Part shown: one piece after another, positions 45,279 to 56,142 of the stretch
Layout of the letters: each line of letters starts with the position of its first letter
How positions within the stretch are numbered: position 1 is the first letter of the stretch
NCBI GenBank assembly: GCA_022702545.1
Contig: JAHRBC010000005.1
Span: 1,488,001-1,552,000, forward strand
DNA from: Phycomyces nitens
Lineage: Eukaryota > Mucoromycota > Mucoromycetes > Mucorales > Phycomycetaceae
Length of the DNA: 64,000 nt
Direction of reading: 5' to 3'
Made by a program: the position numbers and the translations under genes
The notes under the pieces: generated by a model
Database searches by the model: none
What the model saw: the letters and a program-made list of their open reading frames with translations, nothing else
What the model was told of the DNA's origin: nothing

Positions 45279-47867
45279 ATGGTATGTCCTATAATCAAAA
45301 TACAAGAGAGTACTCACCTCTAGGATGATAAGGTTTCCATAGAGTCCATGTCTCAGTTCCAGGAAGACAGTCTGCCCTCCCCCTGTACAGAGGCATCTCC
45401 AAAGAGCCCTGATCATGGAACAAAGAGACCTGTCAGGCAGTGCAGAGAAAATACCGATCTCCAAAGAAAGAAACCAAAGACTGGCAAGTAAAAAGAAGAA
45501 GAAGAGAGAGAGAGGTCCCTAAACTGTGTTTATCAGAATCATTCATATCTTTCTATTTTAGGTTCACTCGATCTATATAGGATAGGTCATAAAGTACAAG
45601 TCGGTCGATGGGAAGAGGATCAAAGGATAGGTTATGCTGCTCGTGTAGTCGAGGTTATCCAGACCAAACAGACGACCGAATTGGTGTTTGTTCACTTTGA
45701 GGGATGGCCACCCGATCAAGCCGACTGGGTAAAGCCTCAGGAGATCTCAAAAGTAACAGCAAGGACACAATACGGGCCGCTTGGAAAAGAGAGCGATGAG
45801 TCCTGGGAAGAATACGGGGAGTTTTATGACCAAAATGTCAACCTTGTTCATCAGACTGGTCTTGTTCAAGATGTACGAATGTCATTCCATGCCTGTCCCT
45901 GCCCCGAACGCGAGACTGTTCATCCAGAACAGCCTGGGCGTATCCGCTCTATACTCGAAGCATTCTACACCAACCGGTAAGAATCCTTACTTGCCCAAGA
46001 CAACTAACACCAGAAAAAACCAAGTATGCTGCGGTACTTTCGCCGAGTTCATGCAAGAGAAGTGACAAAGGAGGAACTTATGAGGGTCCACACATTTGCT
46101 CATGTTCGAAACTATTATCCCTATCACAACAAGGCGACTTCGATTGATGCTCTCCTCAATCCAGCCCCTCCTAATCCTCCTCCTGTGCTTCCCAGGCACT
46201 CTGGCAACCCACTCTTTCCACCCTCTCCACCTCTCTTGCCACTCACCACCCCAAACACGCCACCTGGGCTTGTCCATCGCATGAACTGTGGAGAATTTGG
46301 GATAGGTAAATAAGGACATGCAATATGGTATTCATTAAGTTGAAGGTTTTCTTATTTTTATGTATTAACGATAACAATAACTGTGATGATGATTATGATG
46401 ACGAACGATGTATACGCATTTAAATATAAAGCCGGTGACACCACCTTTCACCCTCATCATTCAAGTCTCTCTGCACGTGTATCTGCAGGTGCCCTCATTG
46501 AACTCAGTAACCAGGTCGTCGAAGGACGTCTTCAGAATGGATTTGCGCTCATTAGACCACCAGGTAAGTCAAGATGGAATAAAAATATAAAAGATCTGGT
46601 GACAAAAAAAAAAGGAAAAAGAAAAAGGAAAAGAGACTGAACTGTTCCTAGGACACCATGCCGAAGACGATGGGGCAATGGGCTATTGCTTCTTTAATAA
46701 TGTGGCTGTGGCCGTGGCTTCTATCCTCGACTCTTACCCTAAAGTAATCCGAAAAGTGCTCATAATTGACTGGTAAGATATAACAAAGAGTAGCACAAAA
46801 AGACGTATTGACGGGTTAAGCTTTTAGGGACTTGCAGTGAGTATAGTAACTTTGGGAATCACCGTGGTTTCCATTTAATCCCGGGTTGCTAACGTGCATT
46901 TGTAGCCATGGCAACGGAACCCAGTCAATATTTTACGATAATCCCAACGTACTCTACATATCTATCCATCGCTGGGACAACGGTGGGTTTTATCCGTTTA
47001 GTGGCGGACCTGAGGAGTGTGGAGTGGGACCTGGTCTTGGCCGGAATGTGAATATTGCGTTGAGTGCTTCCGAAGAGAAACCCAGTAAGGCGGACATTGG
47101 CTTTGGAAGCGAATTAACATTGGGTTTAGGACCAATGGGTGATACCGAGTTTATGGCTGCCTTTTACCACATCATTCTTCCAATTGCACGCCAATTTGAG
47201 CCAGACATGGTAAATATAGCGACAGTTTTTTTTAAATATAAAGAATAAGGATAATAATAATGATTATCAAATCGCCAGTATTACTTACAACAGACTAGAT
47301 CTTTGTGTCTGCAGGTTATGATGCTGCTGAAGGACATTCAGAACAAGTAAGCAACCCGATCATGTAGACATTGGAAGCTTTGTATTAAACCCGCACAGCT
47401 TGGGGGCTATAGTGTGACTCCTCATGGGTTTGGGCTCATGACAAAGATCGTCAATGATCTTGCCAAAGAAGTGTGCAAAGGTCGGCTGGTATTGACCCTT
47501 GAAGGTATTTCTATTTTTGTAAGTGTGTTCAATTTAAAATTAAAAATTGACTTTCATAGGTGGCTATGCACTTGAGCCATTAGCAAATAGTGCGGCTGCA
47601 AGTGTGGCTCAATTATTAGAGGCAGACAATGGGCAGCGTATAATGAGCTTTGTCGAATCCCTCCACACGACTAAACCAAATCTGGGAGCACAGCAATCAT
47701 TTCGCCAGGTAGTCGACATCCAAAAGGACTACTGGGACCTTCCAGACTACCTCTTCAAACCCAATTATCGGTTCCATCTCCCTAATCTCTGGCGGGCAAC
47801 CCATAGCATAACCCATCGGCCAAGAAGGAATCGACAGCCAAAGATCGACGTTCTCGAAAGCTACTGA
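45279..47867 (+). CDS. Class II histone deacetylase with N-terminal Tudor/chromo-barrel-like domain
   Basis: Exons 45279-45281, 45324-45483, 45562-45976, 46025-46305, 46432-46563, 46652-46772, 46828-46836, 46906-47209, 47299-47346, 47399-47504 and 47560-47867 give 628 residues. Residues about 60-110 (IGHKVQVGRWEEDQRIGYAA, then VFVHFEGWPPDQADWV) have the pattern of a Tudor-knot or chromo-barrel reader. The deacetylase domain follows at about 150-600: RPPGHHAEDDGAMG (catalytic His332-His333), WDLHHGNG (metal ligands Asp372, His374), VSAGYDAAEGH (Asp483) and LEGGYAL (Tyr529). All catalytic residues are present, so it should be an active zinc-dependent enzyme. No Arb2-like C-terminal domain as in Hda1. 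First coding exon is the ATG alone; one exon is 9 nt; one intron has a GC donor. Confidence 0.9.
45484..45561 (+). other. GC-AG intron in the histone deacetylase gene
   Basis: Donor ACTG/GCAAGT and acceptor ATTTTAG/GTTCAC. Phase requires the GC site: splicing at the GT four bases later reads into TAG six codons on. Confidence 0.8.
46828..46836 (+). other. 9-nt microexon of the histone deacetylase gene
   Basis: GGACTTGCA between cttttag and gtgagt. It supplies the Asp-Leu of WDLHHGNG with split codons on both sides, so the metal-binding site depends on its inclusion. Confidence 0.85.
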
Positions 47868-48709
47868 CCTCTATTCTTTCATTTACTTTTCTGTATGAGA
47901 CCATCACTCTGACTTGTCTGATGGTTTGTAAAAAAAAACCCCCCCTCCACCCCCCACTTTTGATTTTCTCTAAATATGTTTGATATTCATGCTCTGCCTT
48001 ATGTATTTTGAATAAACTCGCAATATTACCATGCCAACAAGAAAGCTATACTTTTATACTTGCTTTTGACAGATAGAGTCTCCGATTCAACAAAAAGTCC
48101 ACTGAAGTTAACTATAGCAGATTGCGCCATTGTCATGGCACTATGGGCAACACAATCGATATCAGTCATTATTGAACCATCAGCCATTTACTCACATTGT
48201 AGACTGGTTTGGAATCATCATAGTTCACATCAAAAATTCATCTTTATTTATTCTATACCTTGCGAAACAGTTTCTCGGGTCAAACTAAACATTAAGCAAT
48301 TTTATTGGATTGATAAGACCCGGGTTTTTCCAGTCTGACAAGACCAGAATGTAAAGTATCTACAGCACAAAGGGTACATGACCAAGTACGAAATAGCCAT
48401 GCCGTGGAAAATGATCGAATTTTTAATTAATAATTAATGATTTTTTTTAACTCACCATTCCAAGTGCCAAAATGTGCCAACCAAAAAATAAAATAAAAAA
48501 AAGGCATCTTCATAAGCAGATCCGACCAATCAAATCAAAGGATCTTTCTGATTTTTTTATTTATTATCTTGCTTGATTCAATCTACTACTGTAGTTTTAT
48601 TATTCAATAATAAACCAGCCTTGGTCGTCTTCATCTCTTTCACTTGTTACATTTCTCTACATATTTTATTTTCCAAAATAATAAAAAACCCCCCACCTCT
48701 TTATCCAGA
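47868..48709. other. Intergenic
   Basis: 842 bases between the deacetylase and DRE2 genes, same strand. Contains AT-rich spacer, a C-rich block after the deacetylase stop and the DRE2 promoter. No gene seen. Confidence 0.6.
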
Positions 48710-49770
48710 ATGTCATCACTCCAAATTCAGCCAGGACAAGCAGTTCTCTTTGTTGGATCCTCCACCATCGAACAGGATCAATGGATCAAGATGCGATCCG
48801 CAGCACTAGCCCAGGCTGGTCCTCAGGCCAATATTGGATTCGAAATAATCGAGAGAGTAGCTGATGGTAAGGCAATCCAAAAAAAAAGAAAGCTGAATCT
48901 ATTACTAAGCAAATCCATTTCTTCAAAGCTCCCTTGCCAAAGTCTTCATTCGATGCCATTCATTCAAACATCTTTTCGCCTTCTGTCTCGGTCCATACAC
49001 CCGCAATTCTTTCGAGATACCTGTCGGCCCTCAAGGCAGGCGGAAGTCTGGTCCTTGAAGAACCTATTGTATTAGTTAGTCTGAGCAACACCGTTTGCCC
49101 TGTAACACGTCAGGAGGACGAGCTGGTCTCGATGCTCAAACTGGCTGGCTTTGTTGATGTCGAGGCAACTGTCCAGCCCGTATCAGATCAGCAATTGGCA
49201 CAGTTCTTCCAGCTCTGGGGAGCAACTAGAGTTGAGCAGGCCGTAAGTCGTTTGACAGGAAAGTTTGGCTGGGCGCGTGTTACTGCCAAGAAGCCTGCTT
49301 ATGAGGTTGGACAAAAGATCAGCTTGAGATTCAACAAGAAGCCCACAAACACTACCACCACCACCACAACAACAACAACCAAAAAGTCAGTCTGGACCCT
49401 CGAGACAGATGATACAATGGAAGATGACGATGCCTTGTTGGACGACGAGGATCTGGTGAAGCCCTCCAAGGAGTCTTTGGCACGACCAGACGACTGCGAG
49501 CTGACAGATGGAAAGCGCAAGGCATGCAAGAACTGCACCTGTGGTAGAGCAGAGGAAGAGGAAGCTCAGGTTGTCTCGCTTGATCTGGAGGATGATATGG
49601 AGGATGAGATTGTAGAGGTGGATCCAACTGCCAAGAAGGTTGGTGGATGTGGCAGCTGTGCTCTTGGTGATGCCTTTAGATGCTCAACATGTCCATACCT
49701 GGGCATGCCTTCATTCACTCCTGGCCAGACCGTTACTCTGGGTGGCCAGTTTGGCATGGATGACATCTAG
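48710..49770 (+). CDS. DRE2: Anamorsin/Dre2, Fe-S protein of cytosolic iron-sulfur assembly
   Basis: Accepts electrons from the diflavin reductase Tah18 to feed the cytosolic Fe-S cluster machinery. Exons 48710-48866 and 48929-49770 give 332 residues. The N-terminal methyltransferase-like domain (about 1-170) includes [27 protein letters not shown] and [12 protein letters not shown] Thr-rich and acidic linker (nine consecutive Thr; [12 protein letters not shown]) follows. The Cys-rich C-terminal domain holds the [2Fe-2S] motif ([16 protein letters not shown]) and the twin CX2C motif CGSC and CSTC with [12 protein letters not shown]. All eight expected cysteines are present. Confidence 0.96.
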
Positions 49771-50058
49771 AGCGGTCACGTGCCTAGATATCGAGCCCAT
49801 TATACACACCCTTTGTGTGTGTGTTTTTATATAATTTTTTTTTACTATATACATATACTCTATTGCATTCTATATTTTTTTTAAATAAGAAACATTCCCT
49901 TTTCAACCCTATGGATTTTCTCCGTCCCACCTCTTCTTACACATCAATCGGACTGCCAAGCTTTCAGTCGATTTCTACTCCACAATATAAAATAAATAAA
50001 GCAGGAACAATCGAGGCTTCCACACTCTTTCCTCTCTTCACTTTCCAATTCTAATCCA

Positions 50059-51351
50059 ATGGCATTTTGTCTCTCTCCCAGTGCATTGTCCGGTTTAGTC
50101 AACGCCAGCCTCCTCAAAAGACTAGCAGTCCAACCCGCATTACCCCGCATAGTGCTTGGCCGCCTTTACTCGAGTCGGCCACTCGAGCCGTCAACAGCCA
50201 AGCCTTCCGTCCCACGTAAGTCTGCGCTGTACCACCAGCCAATCGATCACTGACAAACAGCAACAGAACGGCCCAAGGTCACCATAAAGACCCTGCGTCG
50301 CATGTACAAGAATGGCGAACCAATCTCAATGATGACCGCACAAGACTATCCCTCTGGCCTAATGGTCGATCGGGCAGGCATTGACATGTGCCTGGTTGGT
50401 GATTCGCTTGCAATGGTAGCTTTGGGCTATGACTCAACCAACCCACTTACCATGGACGTAAGTATTTCTCGGAGCCCTTCAAGCCCTTCAGGCCCTGATA
50501 CCTGTCTATAGGAAATGATCCATCACTGCAGAGCAGTTGCAAGGGGAAACAAGACTGCGTTTTTAGTAGTCGATTTGCCGTATGGCAGTTATGAAGCCAG
50601 CCCCGAAGATGCCGTCCGTGTTGCACTCCGATGTCTCAAGGAGGCCAACGCAGAAGTAAGCACAAGCACAAGCACAGCTTTTGATATTGATCAATATGTC
50701 ATGACTCACATCTCAATCTCAGGCCGTAAAGCTCGAAGGAGGCAGAGAAATGGCAGAGACGATTCGCCGCATTACCCGTATAGGTGTACCCGTATTGGCC
50801 CACATTGGACTCACTCCTCAACGACAGTCTGCCTTGGGCGGTTTCAGAGTCCAGGGAAAGACTGCCAAACAAGCTCAGGAACTCCTGGATGACGCTTTGG
50901 CTGTTCAGGAGGCCGGTGCGTTTGGAATGGTTTTGGAAGCCATTCCGTCAGAAATTGCTGGATACATTACCCAGCGTCTAAAGATCCCTACCATTGGTAT
51001 CGGGGCTGGTGTCAATTGCTCTGGACAGGTTCTTGTCATGAACGATGCCCTTGGTCTATTTGATCGATTTGTACCAAAGTAAGAAAGTCTACCCTTTTTT
51101 TTGTTTGTTTGTTTGTATTGACAATGTGGTTCACTAGGTTCACCAAACAGTACGCCAATCTCAACCAGATCATGACTAATGCACTTTCCCAATATCACGC
51201 CGAGGTTAAAACCAGAGCCTTCCCTGCACCTGAAAACACTTATTCCATTGATCCTGTCCAGCTCGAGAAGTTTTGGCAGTCTCAAGAAGCCCATAACAAG
51301 CCCAAGGAGAATGAAGAAGAGGCTGCCAATGTGCGTGCACATGCCCAATAG
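50059..51351 (+). CDS. ECM31: 3-methyl-2-oxobutanoate hydroxymethyltransferase (PanB), pantothenate synthesis
   Basis: Transfers a hydroxymethyl group from methylene-THF to ketoisovalerate, making ketopantoate for CoA. Exons 50059-50215, 50267-50457, 50512-50655, 50723-51078 and 51138-51351 give 353 residues. Residues 1-40 are basic and hydrophobic ([22 protein letters not shown]), a likely mitochondrial presequence. The TIM-barrel carries [59 protein letters not shown] and TIGIGAG, including metal-binding Asp of GDS and DLP and the catalytic Glu of LEAIP. A 50-residue charged C-terminal extension follows. It sits 288 bp after DRE2. Confidence 0.96.
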
Positions 51352-51582
51352 ACTTTTTTTTTTTCTATATATATGTTTTTAATGGAATATTCGCCTAGAT
51401 ACAAAAAAATAAAGGTAGCTTAGATAATACTATTCTTAATCAAATAAACTATCAATTGAGTGTAACCTATAATTTATTCTTACCCAATTCCTCTGGTCGT
51501 GTCACTTTTACTATGCGTGACTGCGTTCATGGGCCCAAATATGTTCAAACACGCCACTAGAGAGAGAGATTAGAAGCACAAG

Positions 51583-52266
51583 ATGAACAGACAATGGATG
51601 CAATCCCTATGCGTGTGTGTTCGCACACGCACAATTGAGCGTGTTATTCCAGCCCAAGTATCCCTACGTGCTTATGGAGGTCTTAGTTCTCCCCGTCCTC
51701 CCATGAATGGCCTTCTCAAACCGCGTCCACCTCCAACCATTCGTCCTGCTGTTCCAGTAGCACCCACCGGTCGATTGCGCCGGGACGAAGAAATCACTGC
51801 ACGCTTCATCACCCTCGTTGACGAAAAGGGTGAGGTGCACGATAGAATCCGCCTCTCTGACGCTCTCCATCAATTCGATCGTTCGAGCTACTTTTTGATC
51901 GAAGTCGATCCCTCTGCCAAGCCTAACCCCGTCTGTCGTATGTTTGACAAGAAGGCTATTTTTGAAAAGCAAAAGGCTTCCAAGAAGAAGAAGCAGACTG
52001 CACCAGAGTCTGTTCTCAAAGAGATTGCCTTTGGGTGGAACGTCAGTCCACACGACATGGACCACAAATTAGGCAGGGCTAGTCAATTCCTCGAAAAGGG
52101 CAACAAGGTCAAGGTGGAGATTGTGAGTAAAAAGGGTCAGAAACGTCCTGACGCAGCTGAACAGCAAAAGGTCATTGACCAGGTCACTGCCCATCTTTCC
52201 GACTTTCGGGTCACAAAGCCAGCCGTCTTTGCCCACGGTGCTTGTCAGATCCAATTTGAAAAATAG
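51583..52266 (+). CDS. Mitochondrial translation initiation factor IF-3
   Basis: A single open frame of 227 residues. The first 60 residues are basic and Pro-rich, fitting a mitochondrial presequence. From about 70, the IF3 N domain is seen (DEEITARFITLVDEKGEVHDRI), then SSYFLIEVDPSAKPNPVCRMFDKKAIFEKQKASKKKK linker features and the C domain (LKEIAFGWNVSPHDMDHKL, QFLEKGNKVKVEI). It prevents premature subunit joining and helps select the start codon on the mitochondrial small subunit. Fungal mitochondrial IF3s diverge strongly, but this one is easy to recognise. It converges with UAP1 across a 215-bp spacer holding an ATA repeat. Confidence 0.93.
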   Translation: MNRQWMQSLCVCVRTRTIERVIPAQVSLRAYGGLSSPRPPMNGLLKPRPPPTIRPAVPVAPTGRLRRDEEITARFITLVDEKGEVHDRIRLSDALHQFDRSSYFLIEVDPSAKPNPVCRMFDKKAIFEKQKASKKKKQTAPESVLKEIAFGWNVSPHDMDHKLGRASQFLEKGNKVKVEIVSKKGQKRPDAAEQQKVIDQVTAHLSDFRVTKPAVFAHGACQIQFEK

Positions 52267-52444
52267 AGGTGTTTTTACACGATTGATGAGAAATGTTCAT
52301 TTGTCTTGATAGATAGATGTAAAGGAGTGTACATATCTATTACTTATACATACATACTATAAATATATATATAAAAAAAAGATGGTGAAATAGACTCTGA
52401 TCATAAAACAGACATGGTTGAGATTTGTAAAGCAAGAAATAGTA

Positions 52445-52475
<31 letters not shown>

Positions 52476-52481
52476 GGGCTG

Positions 52482-53942
52482 CTATAGACAGACAGAGAGG
52501 TCTTCAAGGGTGTGGATATTTCCTGACTTGTTGACCGTCTTTTTCTCAAAGACTCCAAGTCCCTCACCAGAGTACGATAAGAGGGGCGAGAGCTCAACCT
52601 CGACATCAGAATTGACCACACCTCCTGCCTTTTCAATGTATCTGGCATGGAGTTTGAGGATATCTCTTCTGGCTGTCTCGGGGCAGTCTGAACCAGCACC
52701 TGGTCCATTCTTCACGGGAGAAAACTCGCTAGACCGGTCGACCTGGAGAGCAGAAAAGGCCTTTGCATGGCCAAACACGTCAAATACAAATCGCTCCAAT
52801 TTAATTCCATTGACTGCAGTGGGCTTGATGGTTTCTCCGGAAGAAAGGTCTACAAACGGAATCTTTTTGTTGGCGACATGGTATTCCAATTGGTCTGCAA
52901 ATGTAGGAGCAGATTCCAAGAAGCCAGTAGAGAACAGATGGTTCACAATGTTGGCTGACCCAAATGCAAGGGTTGAATCGCTGTTGCGCTGGTGAGCAAG
53001 GGAATCAGAGATTTCAGAGTACTCCACGACACCGTATTTGTTGTTTCTGAGACAAATCACTCCTACGGGTTCTTCTGGGTGACTCTTGGGAACAACCTTG
53101 ATACCACAATCGGTCTGACGGGATGCTGAATGGCCCACAAACACAGGATCAGCCACCCGAACAAGGCTGTTATCAACAGAATAGCAATGAGAGTACTCGA
53201 CACCTCTTTCCTTGAGAGAGTCAATGATCCCTTGCTTGTAAAGTGCGTCATAAAGACCGCCGTTTCCATCAGGTGCAATAGCCAGCTTATCCTTTCTTTC
53301 CAACATAAGCTTTCCTTCGAGGGTAAAGCAAGGCACGACACCTTGTTCAAAGAAAATGACATTGGATCTGTCGAGACCAAAGAAATCATTGGACTCAAAG
53401 AACTCGCAAGTAGGATGGTGTGTAGGTCCAGAGGTCATGATGTACCAGGGAATTATGGGGTTTTGGTTGGTGTTGGTCCGGGCTAGGGTCTGGAGACGAA
53501 GAATGCGTTCGGCCTGGAGTTGGAAAAGGCATTTATGGGAAGGCAGCCCAATGTCATAACATCCTTTGGGTGCAGAGGAGCCTAGACGGGTACCTTGGCC
53601 TCCTGCCATTAAAATAGCAGCCACCTTGTTTTGGCCAATCAATTGAAATCCAAGTTCTCTCCATGACTCTAGTTTCTCTGGAGACGCAGAGTCCAGGAAA
53701 TCAATGGCATGAGCAGGAAGTGGTTTGAGATCTACTTTGGCAGAATCCTGGGTCTTTTGGTCTTTGGAGAGTATGTCTTGTGCAATTCTGGAGACATGCT
53801 CTACTTGAATTGATGCCAATTGATCGTAGAATTTTTCTTGTTGCTCAGACGTCAACTCGTTGAAAAATGTAAATACATGGCCCTGGCCGGCTGCCTCGTA
53901 GCGTGTTTTCAATGCTTGGTAATCTTGGTTGGTGAAGTTCAT
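52482..53942 (-). CDS. UAP1: UDP-N-acetylglucosamine pyrophosphorylase
   Basis: Forms UDP-GlcNAc from UTP and GlcNAc-1-phosphate, the precursor of chitin, N-glycans and GPI anchors. A single open frame of 486 residues, about the size of yeast Qri1. The nucleotide-binding signature AGGQGTRLG lies at 113-121 and is followed by SSAPKGCYDIGLPS. Other family blocks are PWYIMTSGPTH, GVVPCF, KLAIAPDGNGGLYDAL, NSLVRVADPVF, VGVICLRN, VEYSEI and NIVNHLF. The single exon stands out in a window of intron-rich genes. Start chosen at the only upstream ATG with normal N-terminal sequence. Confidence 0.97.
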   Translation of the reverse strand: MNFTNQDYQALKTRYEAAGQGHVFTFFNELTSEQQEKFYDQLASIQVEHVSRIAQDILSKDQKTQDSAKVDLKPLPAHAIDFLDSASPEKLESWRELGFQLIGQNKVAAILMAGGQGTRLGSSAPKGCYDIGLPSHKCLFQLQAERILRLQTLARTNTNQNPIIPWYIMTSGPTHHPTCEFFESNDFFGLDRSNVIFFEQGVVPCFTLEGKLMLERKDKLAIAPDGNGGLYDALYKQGIIDSLKERGVEYSHCYSVDNSLVRVADPVFVGHSASRQTDCGIKVVPKSHPEEPVGVICLRNNKYGVVEYSEISDSLAHQRNSDSTLAFGSANIVNHLFSTGFLESAPTFADQLEYHVANKKIPFVDLSSGETIKPTAVNGIKLERFVFDVFGHAKAFSALQVDRSSEFSPVKNGPGAGSDCPETARRDILKLHARYIEKAGGVVNSDVEVELSPLLSYSGEGLGVFEKKTVNKSGNIHTLEDLSVCL

Positions 53943-55803
53943 GCTTTAAGGACCTTGGGATTGGCTATGTGTGTTTTTTTTTGGCTCTTTAAAAACGTAT
54001 TAAAAGGAAGTGAGGAAGAAAGAAAATAAAAATATAAAGTGTCTTGATGATAATTATAACCAGGCCAAAGGCTAAAAAAAGAATATGTATAATGGCGGAA
54101 AGAAGAAGATGAGTCGGAGCTTTCTATGCCCACTAGACATTGTTTTCTTTGGCAGGTAAATTTAATTTGTCATTGTAACTCTAAAGAAGTCTATTGAGAA
54201 TTGGTAAACAAGATCTACTCAATTTTTGCCTATATTAGCACGGTTAGTTTGCTTTATAGCAATTCAATTTTTTATGAGCCAAGCCAGGATTGTCTTTAGA
54301 TCTCTGTAAATAAGAAGAAGAAAGAAGAAAAAGTAATAGTTTCTTAAATACCAAGACGTGTTCAAGAGCACCAATTCCCATAGACTACTTGGTTTTCAGG
54401 CCCGTTTATTTACATCTCCGTCTCGATCTCTATAACGCTCTTTTTTACTGGTTGAAATGTATTAAGATAAGCAGAATCGATAGGCTGATATAGACCGTAG
54501 TATTTTTTCGGCTTAATAGCAAATATGACTATTATTATTTTTTAACTCTTGACATCCTCAGCAGAGTAAACAGTGTCCAAGAGCAACAAAGATAATGGCC
54601 ATTGTTTTAGCACGTGCAAACATGTCTGTGCGTTTTATGCTTTTAGACTTTGGTGAGACGAATGTGTGCCTTTGGATGAATAACCCGAAAATTTTTATTC
54701 CATTTATGTAAATATTTTTATAAAAAAATATTACCAAGCCCGCATTATTCTTTTATGGAAAGTTATTTAGCAGAATTCATGGGTACCAAATGGATTCATG
54801 GCCTGTTCACCAAATAAAATAAAATAAAATAAAAGTATTGCTAGGGATGAGGCCATACAGGTACCATAAACACCTGCTGCTGGACTCTTGTAATTTTCTA
54901 TAAATTTAAAGAAAATTATCATAAAGATCGCTTTAGATAGACAGAGGCTTAGAATTGAGCTGATATCGTCATATTGGACCTCTTGTACATCACGCTACAG
55001 ACCTTATGGTTGAAGCATGGGCCAGCATGAATCATGCCTCAAGGTCTGGGAGCATGGTTGCCATGCGCGACCCAAAATAAAGGGTCAGTGAGGACACGAT
55101 AAGGAATCGGTATCGGATATTTTCGTAGTTTGCCGGTATAAGATTCTGATGATGACAAAAACGAAATTAACTTGACCGACAGCAGCTTGTATAGCAACCA
55201 AACTCTCCAAACAAATCCAAAGTGACTATAAAAGGAAGTCTGCCGAAACAAGTATCATTTTTTTATTATTATCATTTTTAAAAAAAATGTGTCTTGGTAA
55301 CACTCAGAGCATAAAGACGTAGTTGAGTAAAGCATTCGACACAAAAATCAACTGATAAGAGCCAATTGATGTCGATCTCCCTTTTACTTGGTCCCCAAGT
55401 AATTGGCATGTGAAATCGAAGCAGCAGTTTATCTGGTATCATTTCACAAGCCTAAAATGAACGAGTAAAAACACGCTTGAATAAGACATAAATCCCTTTT
55501 TCTGGACATTTGAGAACCCAGGACAAGGGTCAGGATCCGTATTGCTCTTATATTATCGGTATTTCTACACCAGACGCATGTGAAATAGTCTACCGAGGTG
55601 GACTGACAGGTTCAATAAGGGCCAACACTCGTCATTGATCAAGGCCTTTTTACTCCATACAAGGCCTACATATCAGATATACACCATGGTTACGAATCAG
55701 CCAATTTGATACCAGATCCAAATACTATAAAAGAGAACACAACTTGGGTTTCTGGCTTCTTTATTCAAATCCTCAATACAACACAAACACCTTTCTATCA
55801 ATA
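53943..55803. other. Intergenic, UAP1 promoter and start of duplicated block
   Basis: About 1.8 kb. The first part is the UAP1 promoter. The middle is AT-rich with no supported gene and includes a GGTTGCCATG box at 55056. From about 55480 it becomes similar to 57740-58056, the upstream region of the paralogous secreted-protein gene. Confidence 0.6.
55726..55733 (+). promoter_or_regulatory. TATA box of secreted protein copy 1
   Basis: TATAAAAG, 78 bp upstream of the ATG at 55804; conserved in the second copy at 57979. Confidence 0.65.
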
Positions 55804-56142
55804 ATGAAGTCCTCAATTGTCATCTTTGCCATGCTAGGCCTCTCTCTTGTCAGCAGTGCCCCTCTCTCCGAGTCAGAAGTTGCCAACAAGACTCTTCCAG
55901 AGCTGGTCCCAGTCTCTCATACCGTTGTCCAGATGTACAAGAATGGCGTTGATCCAAGCATGAACAATTTTACTGCCAGTGCCAGCATTGAAATCCTTGG
56001 TTTTCCTCAACCTACTGGGGGTTCTGAAATCACCATTCAATCTGTTTATTCTGATGGCACCTCCATGACTACTCCAATCAATAGTGTTCTTCTTACTACT
56101 GCAATGGCCGCAACCGCCATGACCTTTATCATTGCTTTCTAA
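55804..56142 (+). CDS. Small secreted protein, copy 1 of a duplicated pair
   Basis: A single exon of 112 residues. The signal peptide (MKSSIVIFAMLGLSLVSSA) is followed by a short Ser/Thr/Pro-rich mature part with N-glycosylation sequons (NKT, NFT). The tail is hydrophobic (VLLTTAMAATAMTFIIAF), as in GPI-attachment signals. No cysteine and no known domain. The downstream paralogue at 58057 differs at 19 of 112 positions, mostly in the middle (EILGF versus GLIPS) and at the last residues. An ATG 60 bases upstream is in frame, but it lies near the transcription start expected from the TATA box. Confidence 0.8.
   Translation: MKSSIVIFAMLGLSLVSSAPLSESEVANKTLPELVPVSHTVVQMYKNGVDPSMNNFTASASIEILGFPQPTGGSEITIQSVYSDGTSMTTPINSVLLTTAMAATAMTFIIAF

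Noticed and set aside
46904..46913. GCCATGGCAAC as an RFX site in the deacetylase gene
   Set aside because: It is coding sequence for the conserved HHGNG motif, so the match is explained by the protein.
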